Counted from the stretch's first letter, positions 21,713 to 34,286 are shown. The stretch is DNA of 64,000 bases from Loripinus fragilis (GCA_964019695.1 OZ026518.1:72551254-72615253); one strand, 5' to 3'. The notes: a model not told the origin generated them from the sequence alone. Made by a program: numbers and translations.

Positions 21713-24700
21713 TAGTGCTGCAGCAGAGGTCACCAAAAGTGACATGTACCCATACCGGAAGGGTAACAAGTAGCATCATAAATCATTTTAAAGCTTAGAG
21801 TGTGCTGAGTTCAGAACTGCATGATGCCACTTTCAGAATTTTGTGCGAAAAAAATTACGGCCCTTTAAACATGGGTACCGTCATCATAGCTCAGAAAGGA
21901 ATGATGATTTCTTTTTATGACAAGAAGAATACATACTGTATAAAATTCATATTATTAGGTTGTATATGATCCAATAGTTTATATTAATTTTGTTTGCATT
22001 TGATATGCTACTAACGCACATTGACAACTATAATTAAAAGGTCATCGAGTGCAAAAGTCGCGAAAACCAATGATTTTTACAAATAGTCATGTTTATTGCA
22101 TTTGATCTACATGTACATTTTTAAATCATAAAAATGAGCTTTTCCTTGCCATATCAAGTAAATATAAATGCATTTAATGTAGCAATTAATCAAATTATAA
22201 TCCCCCCAACAGTTTATAGCAGTTATAATACAACTCTGAAGGGAATGCAAATGTGCATAAAAAAACTTGTTCAAATTTATACGTCTGCATATTTTGATAT
22301 GGGTTTATTTACGAAAGCTTTAGAAATCACCTGGGCTAAACCTATGTACAGGAAATATATCTTTCTATGTGAAGGTGGAATGCACCTTCTCATAACAGGT
22401 TTTGCTAGCATTGGATACCTTCATGTTAAGGCGAGACTCTGATAACTGTCATTTGAATTTGAGTTTGTCTGCAGTTTGTGCTTGTGGTATTTCCTGGTCA
22501 TACTGGCTTACTTTTTTATGTCTCTGCTGTTGACAGTGTAAAACAAAAGTTGCCTGGAAAAGAGTATGACAAAGCTTTACAAGCTTTGTCATGAGTCAGT
22601 TATCATGCCTTGCCTCTTCCTCACCGTGCTGTTGGGGTAATTGTGGCAGTTCCTGGTCGTACTCACTTACTTTTTAAACTAACATTTTCAATACAGTTCT
22701 TGAAAGTGGTGCTGCATGAACAACAGAACTTTCTCTGATGATGTCCAATGTCATTTGCATGAGTTCTAAGAGGAATCCTGACTATGAATCAGACACAGAA
22801 ATAAACATATAACAGTAATTAACCAATACTATCTGGTCGTTTTTGTGAAGTTGTACATATTAACCTGCTATCAGAGTTCAGGTAAAAGGGAGTACCTGTT
22901 TCTCCAACATTATACTTTTGAATGACTCGCTGGAGATAGTATTGCTAACTTTTAAAATATTCCTATCCCCAACTAGGCTTTGTCTTTGAGATGTGCATTA
23001 GTTTGCAAAGGCGAAACTATTCCCTCTGATGTTAAATACAAGCAACATATATGTATATCATATCAATTCCTTCAAATGCAGTACATTCCTGAAGAAGTTA
23101 TTAATGGTTTTCATGAAGGCTAATGCACTATAAAAATGTCAGAGGACAAGTTCTATTCTGCCTGGATTAACTGTGTGGTCTAAGCAACAGAGTACAAAGT
23201 TTTAATAGGATCTAGAGGAATCACGGGACTAACCTTAAAAGGCAATTCATTGACTAGGTCACGTGGTTCCTGAGCCAAGACTTTGACCGCAAAGTACTCA
23301 ATGATGTTCCACAAATATGTATGTCGAAATGCATGTACATGTACAGGTTAACCAAACCAGAGTTGACCTTCACATCATTTTGATACAAAAGCACTAATAT
23401 GATTCTGTTGTAAAAATAATTTAGATGTTTGACAGTCGATTCACTGATCCCCATTTGACCCCACAGGGGCCACGCCTCACACTTCTTACTGATTTTGCAA
23501 CATGCGTTATATCATCCAGGCTTGCTTGGTGCCTTAGACACAGGAAGTGAGGAAATAATTCATGAAGGAAGGATTAATAAAGCTTGATGGACAAGACAAA
23601 CCTCAGAAAATGTTCTATGAACCCAAGCAAAAGGTCAACAATAAGACACTGACAGACATGCCAAAGATACAGCAGTGTGGTCATGAATGATTAGGTGATG
23701 AGTCTGTGTTTGTAAGCAGCTTGCTCTTTCAGGGAGGTATCTTGTCTTTTGAGAATGCACAAGGAGTCTTAAAATATTTTCAAAAACTATGGCTCAAATC
23801 AATGACCAGATTTCATCCATTAACTCAAAAGCATATCTGAAGGCAAAGTAGCATTATTGAGAAAACAGAATGCATTATCTTTGATGCTACAGCTTTGATA
23901 CAACTGCTACCAATACTGTCTAAAACGGCTAAAGTAACATCTGTAGCCATAGTTGAACCGTTCCATGTCTACATACTTTAGGCCAGTTGCATCTGTTAGT
24001 CCGTTGCACAGATACACATTGTATTTGACATGTATAGGGAGAATAGTGTGAATACGCTAGTCTGCCAAAAAAAAAAGAGGCAACACCACGATAAGACATA
24101 AAATGTTTCTACAAGCAGACATGAAAGTACTCAAAGAATAGAGAAAATTATTATCCGGAGGCAAAACTAAGGACAACCTTGTAGCTTATTACACCGACAC
24201 TGATAAAAGCCAGTTGAACAGAAACATACAATCTTCATCAGTGGTGGACTGAAGGACAGAGCCATCAAAGCAACCAAAGATGAGCATATGGACATCTCAG
24301 AGCTACGAGAGAAACCAAACACAAGGCCGTATACATGCTGCAAAATGTCCCAGTACAGATTTTCTTTTTCTTATTGTAACTTCCTCATCATAGATAAAAA
24401 AAGAAGCTACAAATGAGATCTTTCTTACATGTCGAATTGGCATATGATGTTGCTAAGAGACGTTATATCCATGTTAACATCTTATTCACCAGTCTTACAT
24501 CAGAACAACACACAAGACTGATCATAAAATACTGTCTGGCTGGATGGGATATAGGTAGTGCTTTCTTTGGGGTTGGTAAGAAAAAATAGTAAGTAAGAAA
24601 TCCGTTTTCAAACGCATGATTCAAGGTTCACTGAAATTTTAGAGACTGAAATATCTTGGCCATGGGCCTTTATTAAACTGTCAAAAGTTTACTTGCACTC

Positions 24701-26330
24701 AGTCTGTTGGAGAAATATATGAAAAACTAGACTCTACATCCCTAAACGAGGTAAGCTATGCAAAGGCAGCAACAAAAGTCCTATCGACAAATAACCGTTT
24801 CCGTTTGCATATTCTACATTCTACCCCCCCCCCCCACCCAACAAAATGAATATGGATAAAAGATAGTTGAATACAATAATGACACACTTACTGTATGCGT
24901 CCTACGATAATGAACCATTCAACAGCTGCCCCAAAGCTTTTAAATGACCTTGCATGCAATTGCGAGAACAGTATCTGTGATGATAACTTTACATTATACA
25001 TGTTTTCACAATGAACAACTATGTGCACTAACCTAACAACCTAACCTATGAACGCAAAATAGCAGCTCCATGAAAACACATTTTTGTACATTATCCATGC
25101 AAAACACAAGTGATTCGGAATAGAGAATGCCATGTGCTTTAACATCACTCTTTGACAGATGGAAGGATAAATACACTACACCTTTATCGCGAAGCATTTT
25201 AGACCAATTTGACTGTAATGTCTTTGGTGAAGAACTCATTTTCATGGTCTTTAGGGATTCCACTTTGTCTTAAACAAGTAATGGTGTCTCACATGGATGC
25301 TAGTCATTTAAGAGTATGGCAGACACAGCTGAGCAATATAGCTTCATCCTGTTTTGATATTGATAAAGCGATATACTAAACCAACATGACATTAGTTCTG
25401 AGGGAACGCTGTGTCACACCTGCTCAAGTAAAGTCACATATATATGTCTGTCACAGTCAAAATACTGGAACGTAAAAAGTAGGTCAATGTCACAAAGCAA
25501 GGTTAAAGAGAATGCGAGGATAATTACTATACACTAATACAATGTTTGACACTATCAACTATCACTGCTGCAGAGAACTCTCTTTAATGTAAATTTTAAC
25601 GGCCCGGACGTCAATTTATATCAAAGTCTCTGGAGCGTAAAAAGTAGGTCAAGGTCAGCAGGCCAAACTGTATACTCAAAGAATATGCAGAGGACAGTAA
25701 CTATGTAATGTTTAATAACAGTTATCATTGCTGCTAAGAAATTCACTTTAATGTAAATTGTTGACGGACGGATGACTGACGCGAATTTGAACTCGTATGT
25801 AACACCCTGTTTAAAAAAAGCCACACCCTTGCTACAAGCAAGTGTGACAAAAATAATGAAATAGTATAGATTAAATATAAGCTATTTCTAACAGTAAAAA
25901 TCCTTACAAAATTGAACAGGATTACATGCAGTTGCATCCAGATTAATGTTATTTCAATGTCATAGGTTTTCGTGACTTTTGTACTCAATGACCTCATAAA
26001 ATGTTGAAAACCAGACTGGATATTGTCATTCAATATCTATAATTATATTTATTCATGTTCCACTCCACAGTTTACAAGAAATAGATTTTTATGTGCATAT
26101 ATGAGGATAATACCTGCTTGGGAAGCACACAGAAAACGAATACTAACAATTTAGGGTGTATACTTTTGAAGGGCCGTAAAAAATTTCGCACAAAATTTTG
26201 GAAGTGGCATCATATAGTTTTGAAATGCGCAGAATCTAAGCTTTAATTTGGTATATAGTAGTACTTGTTACCCTGCTGGTATGGGTACCTCTAAAATTAG
26301 GCTACTTTTTGCCACATTGCTGCAGCACTA
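21713..26330. mobile_element. 4.6-kb TIR-bounded DNA element with decayed ORF
   Basis: Inverted terminal repeats of ~155-165 bp (21713-21868 and 26167-26330) begin TAGTGCTGCAGCA and share the run ending GAAGGGCCGTAA. TAA directly flanks both ends (21710-21712 and 26331-26333), a likely 3-bp target duplication. The interior holds a relic coding region (22134-24985). The TIRs are diverged, so the copy is old. The superfamily is not assigned; a 3-bp TAA target is known for PIF/Harbinger, but the internal protein does not look like that transposase. Confidence 0.65.
22134..24985 (+). pseudogene. Relic of a recurrent uncharacterised TE-associated ORF family
   Basis: Fragments in order: 22134-22442 (open, with F-D-M-G-L-F-T-K-A-L-E-I and C-E-G-G-M-H-L-L); a stretch near 23890-24040 with F-D-A-T-A-L-I-Q-L and then I-V-F-D-M-Y-R-E-N; G-N-T-T-I-R-H-K-M-F-L near 24080; Y-C-L-A-G-W-D-I-G-S-A-F-F-G-V-G-K near 24520-24590; and K-F-T-C with E-I-Y-E-K-L-D-S-T-S-L-N-E-V near 24680-24750. 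This order matches large multi-copy proteins of unknown function in marine invertebrate genomes (FDQ-Y-KA-EI, VFDVYRE, TGCD-SAF-GKGK, LY-VNE-R). In-frame stops and frame changes show it is dead. The match is from memory of the family, not a search. Confidence 0.5.
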
Positions 26331-26335
26331 TAATG

Positions 26336-26696
26336 CCCTATTCCACACAGACCACGAATCCCCAGAATCATATAGAATCGATAAATGTTAGGATTCGTGG
26401 AGAATTGTATTTTTTTTTTCAACCCATACGTGATGTTCTACGATTCAGTGGAAATACTGCAATAAGTTAAAGAATCGACCACGAATTAGTTGAGAATATG
26501 CCGAATGCAGCACGAATTGGCACGAATTAACAGAAATCCGCGGCGATTCGTGATGATTCGCGAGATTTTCCCTCACGACAGTTATAAAAAAGGTCCATCC
26601 ATGCTTCGGGGGCATCAGTTCCAAAATGAATGATCCTCGTATGTCAGCTGTAATATTTGTCAATTCGTGGGATTCGGGCCCTGTGTGAAATAGGGG
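26336..26696. mobile_element. 361-bp TIR MITE beside the 4.6-kb element
   Basis: Termini CCCTATTCCACACAG and the inverse of CCCTATTTCACACAG, followed by CGAATCC. TATAA lies just outside each end. CACGAATT/GATTCGTG motifs recur inside. Located 6 bp from the right tip of the 4.6-kb element. Confidence 0.7.
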
Positions 26697-27014
26697 TATA
26701 AAACAGTACTTTTTGCACATACTTTCACTTGAAACTGACAAGAACCCTTATTGAATCAGCGGAAGTTGGCGAATGAACGTATATTCGTTTTCATGACCAA
26801 TCTCCAGGTAATAATGGACTTTAGGAGGGTCGCAATGAAACTTACGAACCCTAGATGAACAACTGGGCTTGCCTCCGACTGTGCTACAGGACCCAATAAA
26901 AATTATACTCTCATACGAATATTACCGATAGCATGAAGGTGTACCACTAGACTGATATCCGTCATAGATGCTAATGTTTCCCTTATGAATCCATACCAAC
27001 CGCTACCATTCCAA

Positions 27015-27200
27015 GGAAGTGCTGTGGCTCAGTGATAGAGTGCTTGACTCAGAACCGAGTGGTTGCGGATTCGAGCCTCACCAGCGTCACTGCGTTGTGT
27101 CCTTGAGCAAGACACATTCATCATTGCTTAATACTGGTTCAACCCAATAATACCCGTCCTGGCATAACTGAAAGATTGTTGACTGGGACATAAAGAATCC
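27015..27200 (+). mobile_element. SINE family 2 copy, plus orientation
   Basis: GTGGCTCAGTGATAGAGTGC (A box) and GCGGATTCGAGCCTCACC (B box), then the family body to GATTGTTGACTGGGACATAA. In the non-genic middle region. Confidence 0.85.
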
Positions 27201-27453
27201 ACTCAGCCACCATCTCACAAGTTCAAGGTAACAACTTTAACTCAAATGTCTGTCCATAGATCATACATGCTTCGAGTCCCCTAGCTCTGTATCTCATTAC
27301 AGTTTAAGATATCCTCATGAAACAGATATCAATCAACATTAGACAACGTGTAAAACACACGGACTTAGCTCTCTATTACCCATTTAAAAAAAATATGGCC
27401 CGTTAAAACGGAAAATTGTAGATTTTGCAATTTAAATCGTGCCCGCTCTGTAA

Positions 27454-29181
27454 TACACGGGTGGTAAACCTAGGAACTACCACGGAATTGTGTTAACGTA
27501 ATTTTGTTCCCAAGCCACATCCGGGACACGTCGTGGTAGTTTCCAGGCCGAAAATTGGATAAAGAAAGGTTGGTGTCACTTTCATTTTTGTTTTATTTTA
27601 CAACTTAGAACAAACAATGGTGAAATCCGACAATGTGGTTCCGTGTAAGTATGTCTCAGCGTCCCATCTAGCCCAAAATTTTGTTTGAAAAGTTATTTTC
27701 TTTCTTTTGGTACGTGTTTCCCCACTGAGCATCGGACCAACTTTCCCCAAAGTTCGAAGGATTTTAGCCCATATCTGTCAAATTGAATGGAATTTGATAT
27801 CATTTGACGATGGAAATGATAAAAAAACCCGGAATAAACATTTCTACACAGAAAAAAAATCTGAGCATTTACTCATAAACGATTCATGCTCTATTCGTCC
27901 TGTGTGGTAGTTTCCAGCTCATCGTGGTAGTTAAAATGCTATCGTGGTAGTTTCCAAGACTTTGTAGGAATTTAGTAGTAGTTCGCATCAGCAGATTTCC
28001 ACTTTTCAGGGGCTACTTCATTTTTATAAAGACAGGGTGTGCGGGCCGAACCTTGAATACTCCTCTTATTCATACGAAGACCTTTTCAAATAACCTTTTG
28101 TCAGGTAACAAATGACGACTGCCTGAATTTTGATTTTTTTGACTATTGAAATGATGAGAAGAATGAAAAGAAGGGATATTCACATTTTTTGTTTTTGAAT
28201 AAACATGCTTTTTTATTATCAAATAACATGCCCGTTCATCGTCACACTCGCATGTATATAAAAAGTGTCCCAACCCGAGGATATGTCCCTTTTTTCTGAA
28301 GCGCAAGTACTAACAATACTTTGGGCCAGTAGTCTTAGCCTGCCATTTTATCTTAAAGCTGACTGAACATGGAACAACGTAGCGAGTGACGCAATTTTTA
28401 TATCATTTTTTTTGTCTGTTGCTTGGTCCACCACGGCTCAACTGATGACCTTCTTTTGCTTTAGATTTCCAGAGGTGTTGCTTGGCAGTCCAGGGCATGG
28501 TCTCCACCTGTCAAGCATCACATTGAATCTCGAGTCCTAGCTTAGCTTCCTCATGGTGTTGAAATGTGGTTTATTTGTTTACCGTGGTAATTAATTGACG
28601 AGTTCGAGGGTTATCATGCGAAACAAACAACCTCTATAATGTTTTGTAACACTTCAGAAACGTATCCTATAAGGTCTTGGAAACTACCACGATAGCATTT
28701 TAACTACCACGATGAGCTGGAAACTACCACACAGGACGAACGGGGCATGAATCGTTTACGAGTAAATGCTCAGATTTTTTTTTCTGTGCAGGAATGTTTA
28801 TTCAGGGTCTTTTTATCATTTCCATCGTCAAATGATCTCAAATTCCATTCAATTTGACAGATATGGGCTAAAATCCTACGAACTTTGGGGAAAGTTGGTC
28901 CGATGCTCAGTGGGGAAACACGTACCAAAAGAAAGAAAATAACTTTTCAAACAAAATTTTGGGCTAGAGGGGACGCTGAGACATACTTACACGGAACCTC
29001 ATTGTCGGATTTCACCATTGTTTGTTCTAAGTTGTAAAATAAAACAAAAATAAAAGTGACACCAACCTTTCTTTATCCAATTTTCGGCCTGGAAACTACC
29101 ACGACGTGTCCCGGATGTGGCTTGGGAACAAAATTACGTAAACACAATTTCGTGGTAGTTCCTAGGTTTACCACCCGTGTA
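27454..29181. mobile_element. Foldback element with ~507-bp inverted arms
   Basis: Arms 27454-27960 and 28674-29181 are near-perfect inverted copies from TACACGGGTGGTAAACC at the tips to CCAAGAC inside. The 713-bp spacer (27961-28673) has no convincing gene. TCGTGGTAGTTTCC-like motifs recur several times within each arm. Minor differences (for example TTTATTCC against TTCATGC stretches and 1-bp indels) show the arms have started to diverge. Confidence 0.85.
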
Positions 29182-29629
29182 ATAGAAGTACCTCGCCCAA
29201 TAACCATTTTTGTTTATGGTAAGACTAGAAATATTTTCTTCTAACGTGCATGGACATGGATTTTATAATTGCTTTAATTTGATCCACTTACCAATTACAA
29301 CAAAAGCTGTCTGCGTTTGTCGTATGCTGAATGTTTTTGAAGTCTCTTAGGCAAACAGTGTAGACCTCAACAGACTGTTGCTGTTTGCTTCTGTGCTTAT
29401 ATATTAGTCAATAATCTAAACAAATATATGCAGCAGCCGAAAATTGGGTGTAATGATCAACCGCAGTTTTTGGCTGGCTTTTGGAGGTTGTATCAGACAT
29501 CCTTTGATTTTTATGCATACTTTCAAACTTGATTGTCACTCATCGAATGGCGACATGTTAGACAGATGGCACAAATTTGTTGTTTTTGTCAATTTAAAAA
29601 AACTACACCCAATATTTCAAGTCTAGCTA

Positions 29630-29855
29630 CTGTCCTGCCAGCCAAGAGTGACAGTGATGTCATGTTTTGTTTACACTTGTTAGGTAAAGCATTAACTTGT
29701 ACACTCCAGCTGAGCTAACGCAAATCGATAGATCACTTGTGTATTAATCCTATCCTGTGGATAGGATTAATACACATGTGATCTATCGATTATAAGTCCC
29801 TGATAACATTGTAAACAAAACATGACGTCACTGTCACTCTTGCCTGACAGGACAG
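29630..29855. mobile_element. TA-flanked MITE (copy 1)
   Basis: 226 bp with TIRs beginning CTGTCCTGCCAGCCAAGAGT (right end CTGTCCTGTCAGG) and TA at both edges, as in Tc1/mariner-type non-autonomous elements. The centre is itself a hairpin (GATAGATCACTTGTGTATTA and its inverse). Confidence 0.85.
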
Positions 29856-29961
29856 TAGCTTTTATAGCTCAAGAAGAAATTCACGGAGCGCCTTTGAGCC
29901 AGCTTGCATGCTTTTATCACTTTTCGTGGTACCTCAAACTACCAAGCAGTAGACACTATTC

Positions 29962-30260
29962 AAGGGCGGATCCAGAAAATTTTGTCGGGATGCGTTAGAG
30001 GGGGGTCCACGCCCACAAAAGTATGAGATGTTTTCTGTCGTAGTTTTTATGGTCTTCATCCTATTTTAAAGGGGAATGCCTTTTACAAAGTTTCGCAACG
30101 AATATAAGCGTATTCCATGGAAAACTGGGAAACTAATATGTTTTTGAGGTACAAGCTTTCCTAGGGGATCCCTAATGCGTATTCCCATGGAAACCTATAG
30201 CGCTTGTGATTTTCCAGGGGTCTGGACCTCTGCTCCCCATACCCCTCTGGGCCCACCCAT
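29962..30260. mobile_element. Family G element
   Basis: AAGGGCGGATCCAGAAAATT left, GGGGTCCACGCCC, then CCAGGGGTCTGGACCTCTGC and CCTCTGGGCCCACCCATG right. Confidence 0.6.
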
Positions 30261-30884
30261 GCTGTCTGCGAGTCGCTGAATCTACACATTTTACATGTAT
30301 ATTAATAGTGAGATGGTCGCAGGTGTCATTCCATGGGCTGGCAGGACAAAAAAGAGCAGCCCATGAAGACTCGTATTGGTGTTGGAATCTTCCCAGACTG
30401 CTCACAACCTTAGCCGTGATCTAAATCTGTATCCAGAATAAGAGCTGTGAAAAAAAAGACTGATATCCATGTTGATATGGGTCTTGGTGCTACTTTTGCC
30501 ACGTGACAGGCTCCTATATTAGCCAATCTTGTAACCACAAAAGTTTATATGTGTTACCCTACAGTAGTTCTAGATCAGCAGGCTTTGCTTGCTTTGAACT
30601 ACAATAAGAAATGGAAATAATATGCAAATACATGCATTTTTAAATGAGCAATCTTATGGCCAACTTCTGAAACTGATCACTGTGTCGTGTGTTTGTCTAG
30701 TCTTTTTTAAGCATACTATAAAAACTATTATTCTAGACTAGTAATTTATTACCCGAACAGAAGAATATGTTTTTGGCAGACAGATATACATTGAGATACC
30801 AATGAAGCTTGGCTTTTATTGGTCAAAACTTTAGATATGCCGTAAGCGTAGCCTATGCCGTAAGCCTAGCCTTAAAGGCTTATG

Positions 30885-31193
30885 CACCAGTCATTTGTAT
30901 CCACGCCCCCCACCTACGGGGATAGCGGTGGGCTATGGTGCAGTGCAAGTACTTTTTGATTGTCCCCGCAGTACCGGGGAACTGCGGGGGTTTTAACATT
31001 GGGACACTTACCCCTGTGAGATTTTCTGTAGTGTAGGGCGGGGCTAAGAGTAGGGTTGTTGCCCTCAGCTTGTCCCCACAGGACTCTGAAAAGGGAAAAG
31101 TCACTATCCCCGCCCATCCCCGTAGGTGAGGGAGCAGTGGATACAAATGACTGGTGCATTGAGGGAGCAGTGGATACAAATGACTGGTGCATT
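30885..31193. mobile_element. GC-rich TIR element with duplicated right end
   Basis: TGCACCAGTCATTTGTATCC left; right arm inverse ends twice (ACAAATGACTGGTGCATT at about 31144-31163 and 31176-31193). The interior has CTACGGGGAT / ATCCCCGTAG. Confidence 0.8.
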
Positions 31194-31238
31194 AAGTGAG
31201 GATTATCGCCCGTATAGGCTTTATCACACCGGGTAGGC

Positions 31239-31561
31239 TCTGCAGTCAGACACGCATCGGTAACGTGTCTGGCTACAGATGCGTGTCTGACTGCAGATCC
31301 AGGGGTCGCGAGTTCGATCCCGACCCGGTACCATACTTTCGTGGAGATTGATCATGAAATAATTTCTACGGTAATTCTCCTCCTTCCGCTGATTTATTCA
31401 AGAAGGGTTGTTGTCAGTTACAGGCGAAAGTATGTGCACAAATTACTGGTTAACCGCTTGCTCAAGCCTGCCCAGGAAAAAGTGTGATTAAGTGAACTGA
31501 CCGTCCCGCAATGACCATGGCTGTTGACATGGGACGTAAAGCAACACAAACAAACAAACAA
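31239..31561 (+). mobile_element. tRNA-derived SINE family 1, with 13-bp target duplication
   Basis: Has a B-box-like GCGAGTTCGATCCC (near 31308), a conserved body (GATCATGAAATAATTTCTAC, TCCTCCTTCCGCTGATT) and a (CAAA)n tail. ACACCGGGTAGGC flanks both ends (31226-31238 and 31562-31574). The 5' end is unusual: TCTGCAGTCAGACACGCATC pairs perfectly with GATGCGTGTCTGACTGCAGA at 31278-31297, so the tRNA-like head is replaced by a foldback. Confidence 0.9.
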
Positions 31562-32092
31562 ACACCGGGTAGGCGGCAATCGAAAACGTTAATACTATCG
31601 ACAGACGTAGATCAAAAATCGATTGCCGCCTACCCGGTATGTTTCTCATATTGCACCAGCTTTGTGCATTGTTAGATGTTGCACGGAATACAATAACTAA
31701 TACTACCGACTGAAGGCTCTGTTTTCGTCTTCAAATTATGAGAAAACAACTCCACCGAAGAGAACTATACTGACTGCAACTGCAGGTACCCAGAACGAGA
31801 AATCTGGCTTCTGGGTTCACAAGTAGTCTGCTTTTTATAGGTTGATTGTTAGATTCTAATGATTGGATATATCAATAGGCGAGATAAGTTTGTGAATGTT
31901 GAAAAAAAAAAAAAAACTCATTTGTATTTCTTTTGGGTACTCAAAAGAACCGTCTAAATGAGACGTTTCTTTTGAGAATCCAAACATGTAAATCGTTGTT
32001 GTCTGCATGTCTCGTTTTGTTTATCAAGAGCAGACTAACAAGTAAGATAAAAGTTATTATGGACAATGTTTGCCTTAATCTTCCATGCCTGT

Positions 32093-32245
32093 GTGGGGCG
32101 CAGTGGCTAAATAGAAGGGTTGCTATTTTGAGACTCAGAGACGCCAGAGTCAGTGCTTTACCCGATGCTTTTGTACTGGATCCACCAAGGTAGACCCATC
32201 CCGACAAAGATTGTTGACTCGGACGAAAAGAACCAAGACAAGCAA
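32093..32245 (+). mobile_element. SINE family 2, degraded copy
   Basis: GGGCGCAGTGGCTAAATAG head, a rearranged middle and a GATTGTTGACTCGGACGAAA end. Shorter fragments of the same family lie at 33137-33172, 49740-49815 and 61495-61622. Confidence 0.55.
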
Positions 32246-33239
32246 ACGAAAAACCAAATGCTGCTATTTTGACCTGTCAGGCTCAACTCACTAATTCAAG
32301 TTAAGTCCCCGCCTATTGGGACGTTCAAAATACGCTGAGCCACCCCATCCCCATCAATCCACCACATGCTCCTATTGGGAGTTTCAAAAAAGACATATTG
32401 ATGTCTCGGATACAGTACAGGATACAGTACTGGATGCTGAAAGCAGGGTTTGGATGTTAACGATGCATGGGGGATCCAGAAAATTCTGTCTGGGGGTTGG
32501 GTGTCCTGAGATCTTTATTTTAGTTTTTTTTTATTTCACAGAGGGCAGTGCGGACCTGACCTCCCTATCGAAGCAATTGGGCCCACGGGGTCCTACTTCT
32601 TCCCGAGGTTGTCAATAACAGTATTTCTAAGGAAACATATAACAACTTTTGATCTTCCAGCTGGGGTGCAAACCCTCTGTCCCCCACCCTTGGGACACGC
32701 GACACATGCGATGCTTAGCTAACAATCTGGACTCTGTAGCTCGGTCAGTTGCCTATCTGCTTAATATGTAAGCAGACAAAGATCGCACCCAGCATATTTT
32801 TCACGGAGAATTGTTTCTTCTCCTGATGTTTCAAGAAGACCAAGTTGCCAGTAACTTGTATAAGAATGAGCAAAAGTAATGGTAAACTGCCCTACAGTAG
32901 GCTTGCATAGGAACATTGTAGTTATGATAAACACAGCTGTTTACCATAGACAGCCAATCAAATCAAATAACAATTAAATGAAACGAATTCAGAGGCTATG
33001 TCTCGGCATCACTGATATGATATTGAAATAAATATTAACCTTAATCGTAATGATAGGGCGCGATTTGCTTGACTTGGGGGAAATTTGGATGGGATTGGGC
33101 CCTTTTAGTCTCTCCCTGTCTCTTGGAGGAGTCCCATCATGACAGAAATATTGTTGACTGGGACTTTAAGTCTTAACTCAATTAATAAACAAGCCAGGGC
33201 TGTAGTAATAGGTCTAATTGCCCTGATATTTGATCCTAA

Positions 33240-33802
33240 AACCATTAACATATTTGCCAATTCTTTCATAAAGCATCCGAACCCTTTCATAAAGAACCAG
33301 TTATCCATCATTCGAACTGGTAAAGAACCTGTTACCAAAATGTATTAATGATTCTTTATGACCAGTTTTTAGCTTAAAATTTAAAATAAACTCTTTATAG
33401 TTTTACATGAGGAGACAATTGATTTTTCAAAGACATTTAGATTGAACTTGAAGTTGTATGCTAAATAACTTTGATGGAGTATGTACTTTGATAAAAATAC
33501 TGAATTTTATTATGGGTTTTATCATTATCTTAATTAAACCGCCAATTAAACCGCCAATTAATCCCCGACACATAAACCGTCATCGCAAAGACTCAAAGAG
33601 TAAAACCTTTAGCTTTTCAAATAAATGAATTAACAGAAATAAAATACTTTCGGGCTTCGAAAATCTTAAGTTTAATGCCGTTTCCCCATCACCTACCTTA
33701 TACTGATTAAGGAAATCATAAAGCACCCGTAACCCTTTCATAAAGCATCATTGACAACTGTCATAAAGAATCACCCCGCACTGTGACTGAGTTAACCCCC
33801 TG
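33240..33802. repeat. Inverted partner of 20733-21275
   Basis: Contains CTTTCATAAAGAACC words and ends CTGTGACTGAGTTAACCCCC, the inverse of the other copy's start. The core 33719-33802 matches with few differences. Confidence 0.65.
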
Positions 33803-33851
33803 TTATTTCTGGGGATAAAATTTCATTGGCTAACCCTTCTCCAAAACGATT

Positions 33852-34286
33852 AAGGCCAACTTCGAATCGAACTAAAGTTCCTACTATAGTTATTACTAAA
33901 TAGGTGCGCGCGCACGTTATCACCCGAGCGGCTGCAGTTAGAACTTTAGTTGGTTGCCAAGTAAACAAAGTGAATAGCCTTGCATGCCCCCTTCCAATTC
34001 TTCATTGCAGACAAAAATGATGTTCATAAACTGCACAGCCATCTCTAATTAACAATTACGAATAAGAAGGACCGCGAATAGAGCACAGCGAGTATTTATT
34101 TTCTAAAACAAATTATTTTGAGGCTACTAAATGACCTTGAACGCATGTTGTTAGATAGGGCTTGAGGAGGGAACCAGACAAAGTAACGGTGTTGATCTCT
34201 AGTAGGACTACAGTAGCGACTATCGATTTTCGAATCAAACTTTTGTTACTATAGTAGGAACTAAGGTTCGATTCGAAGTGCGCCTA
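33852..34286. mobile_element. 435-bp TIR MITE
   Basis: Inverted termini CTTCGAATCGAACTAAAGTT at 33860 and its inverse ending at 34279, extending through CCTACTATAGT. The interior has GC-rich GTGCGCGCGCACG. An open frame beginning at 34278 starts in the right TIR and is not credited. Confidence 0.75.

Noticed and set aside
26445..26741. 98-codon minus-strand frame
   Set aside because: It lies almost wholly inside the 361-bp MITE at 26336-26696.
31280..31325. Functional tRNA gene
   Set aside because: Only the B-box part of a tRNA is present. It belongs to a SINE with a body, a tail and target duplications. The same applies to the other SINE heads.
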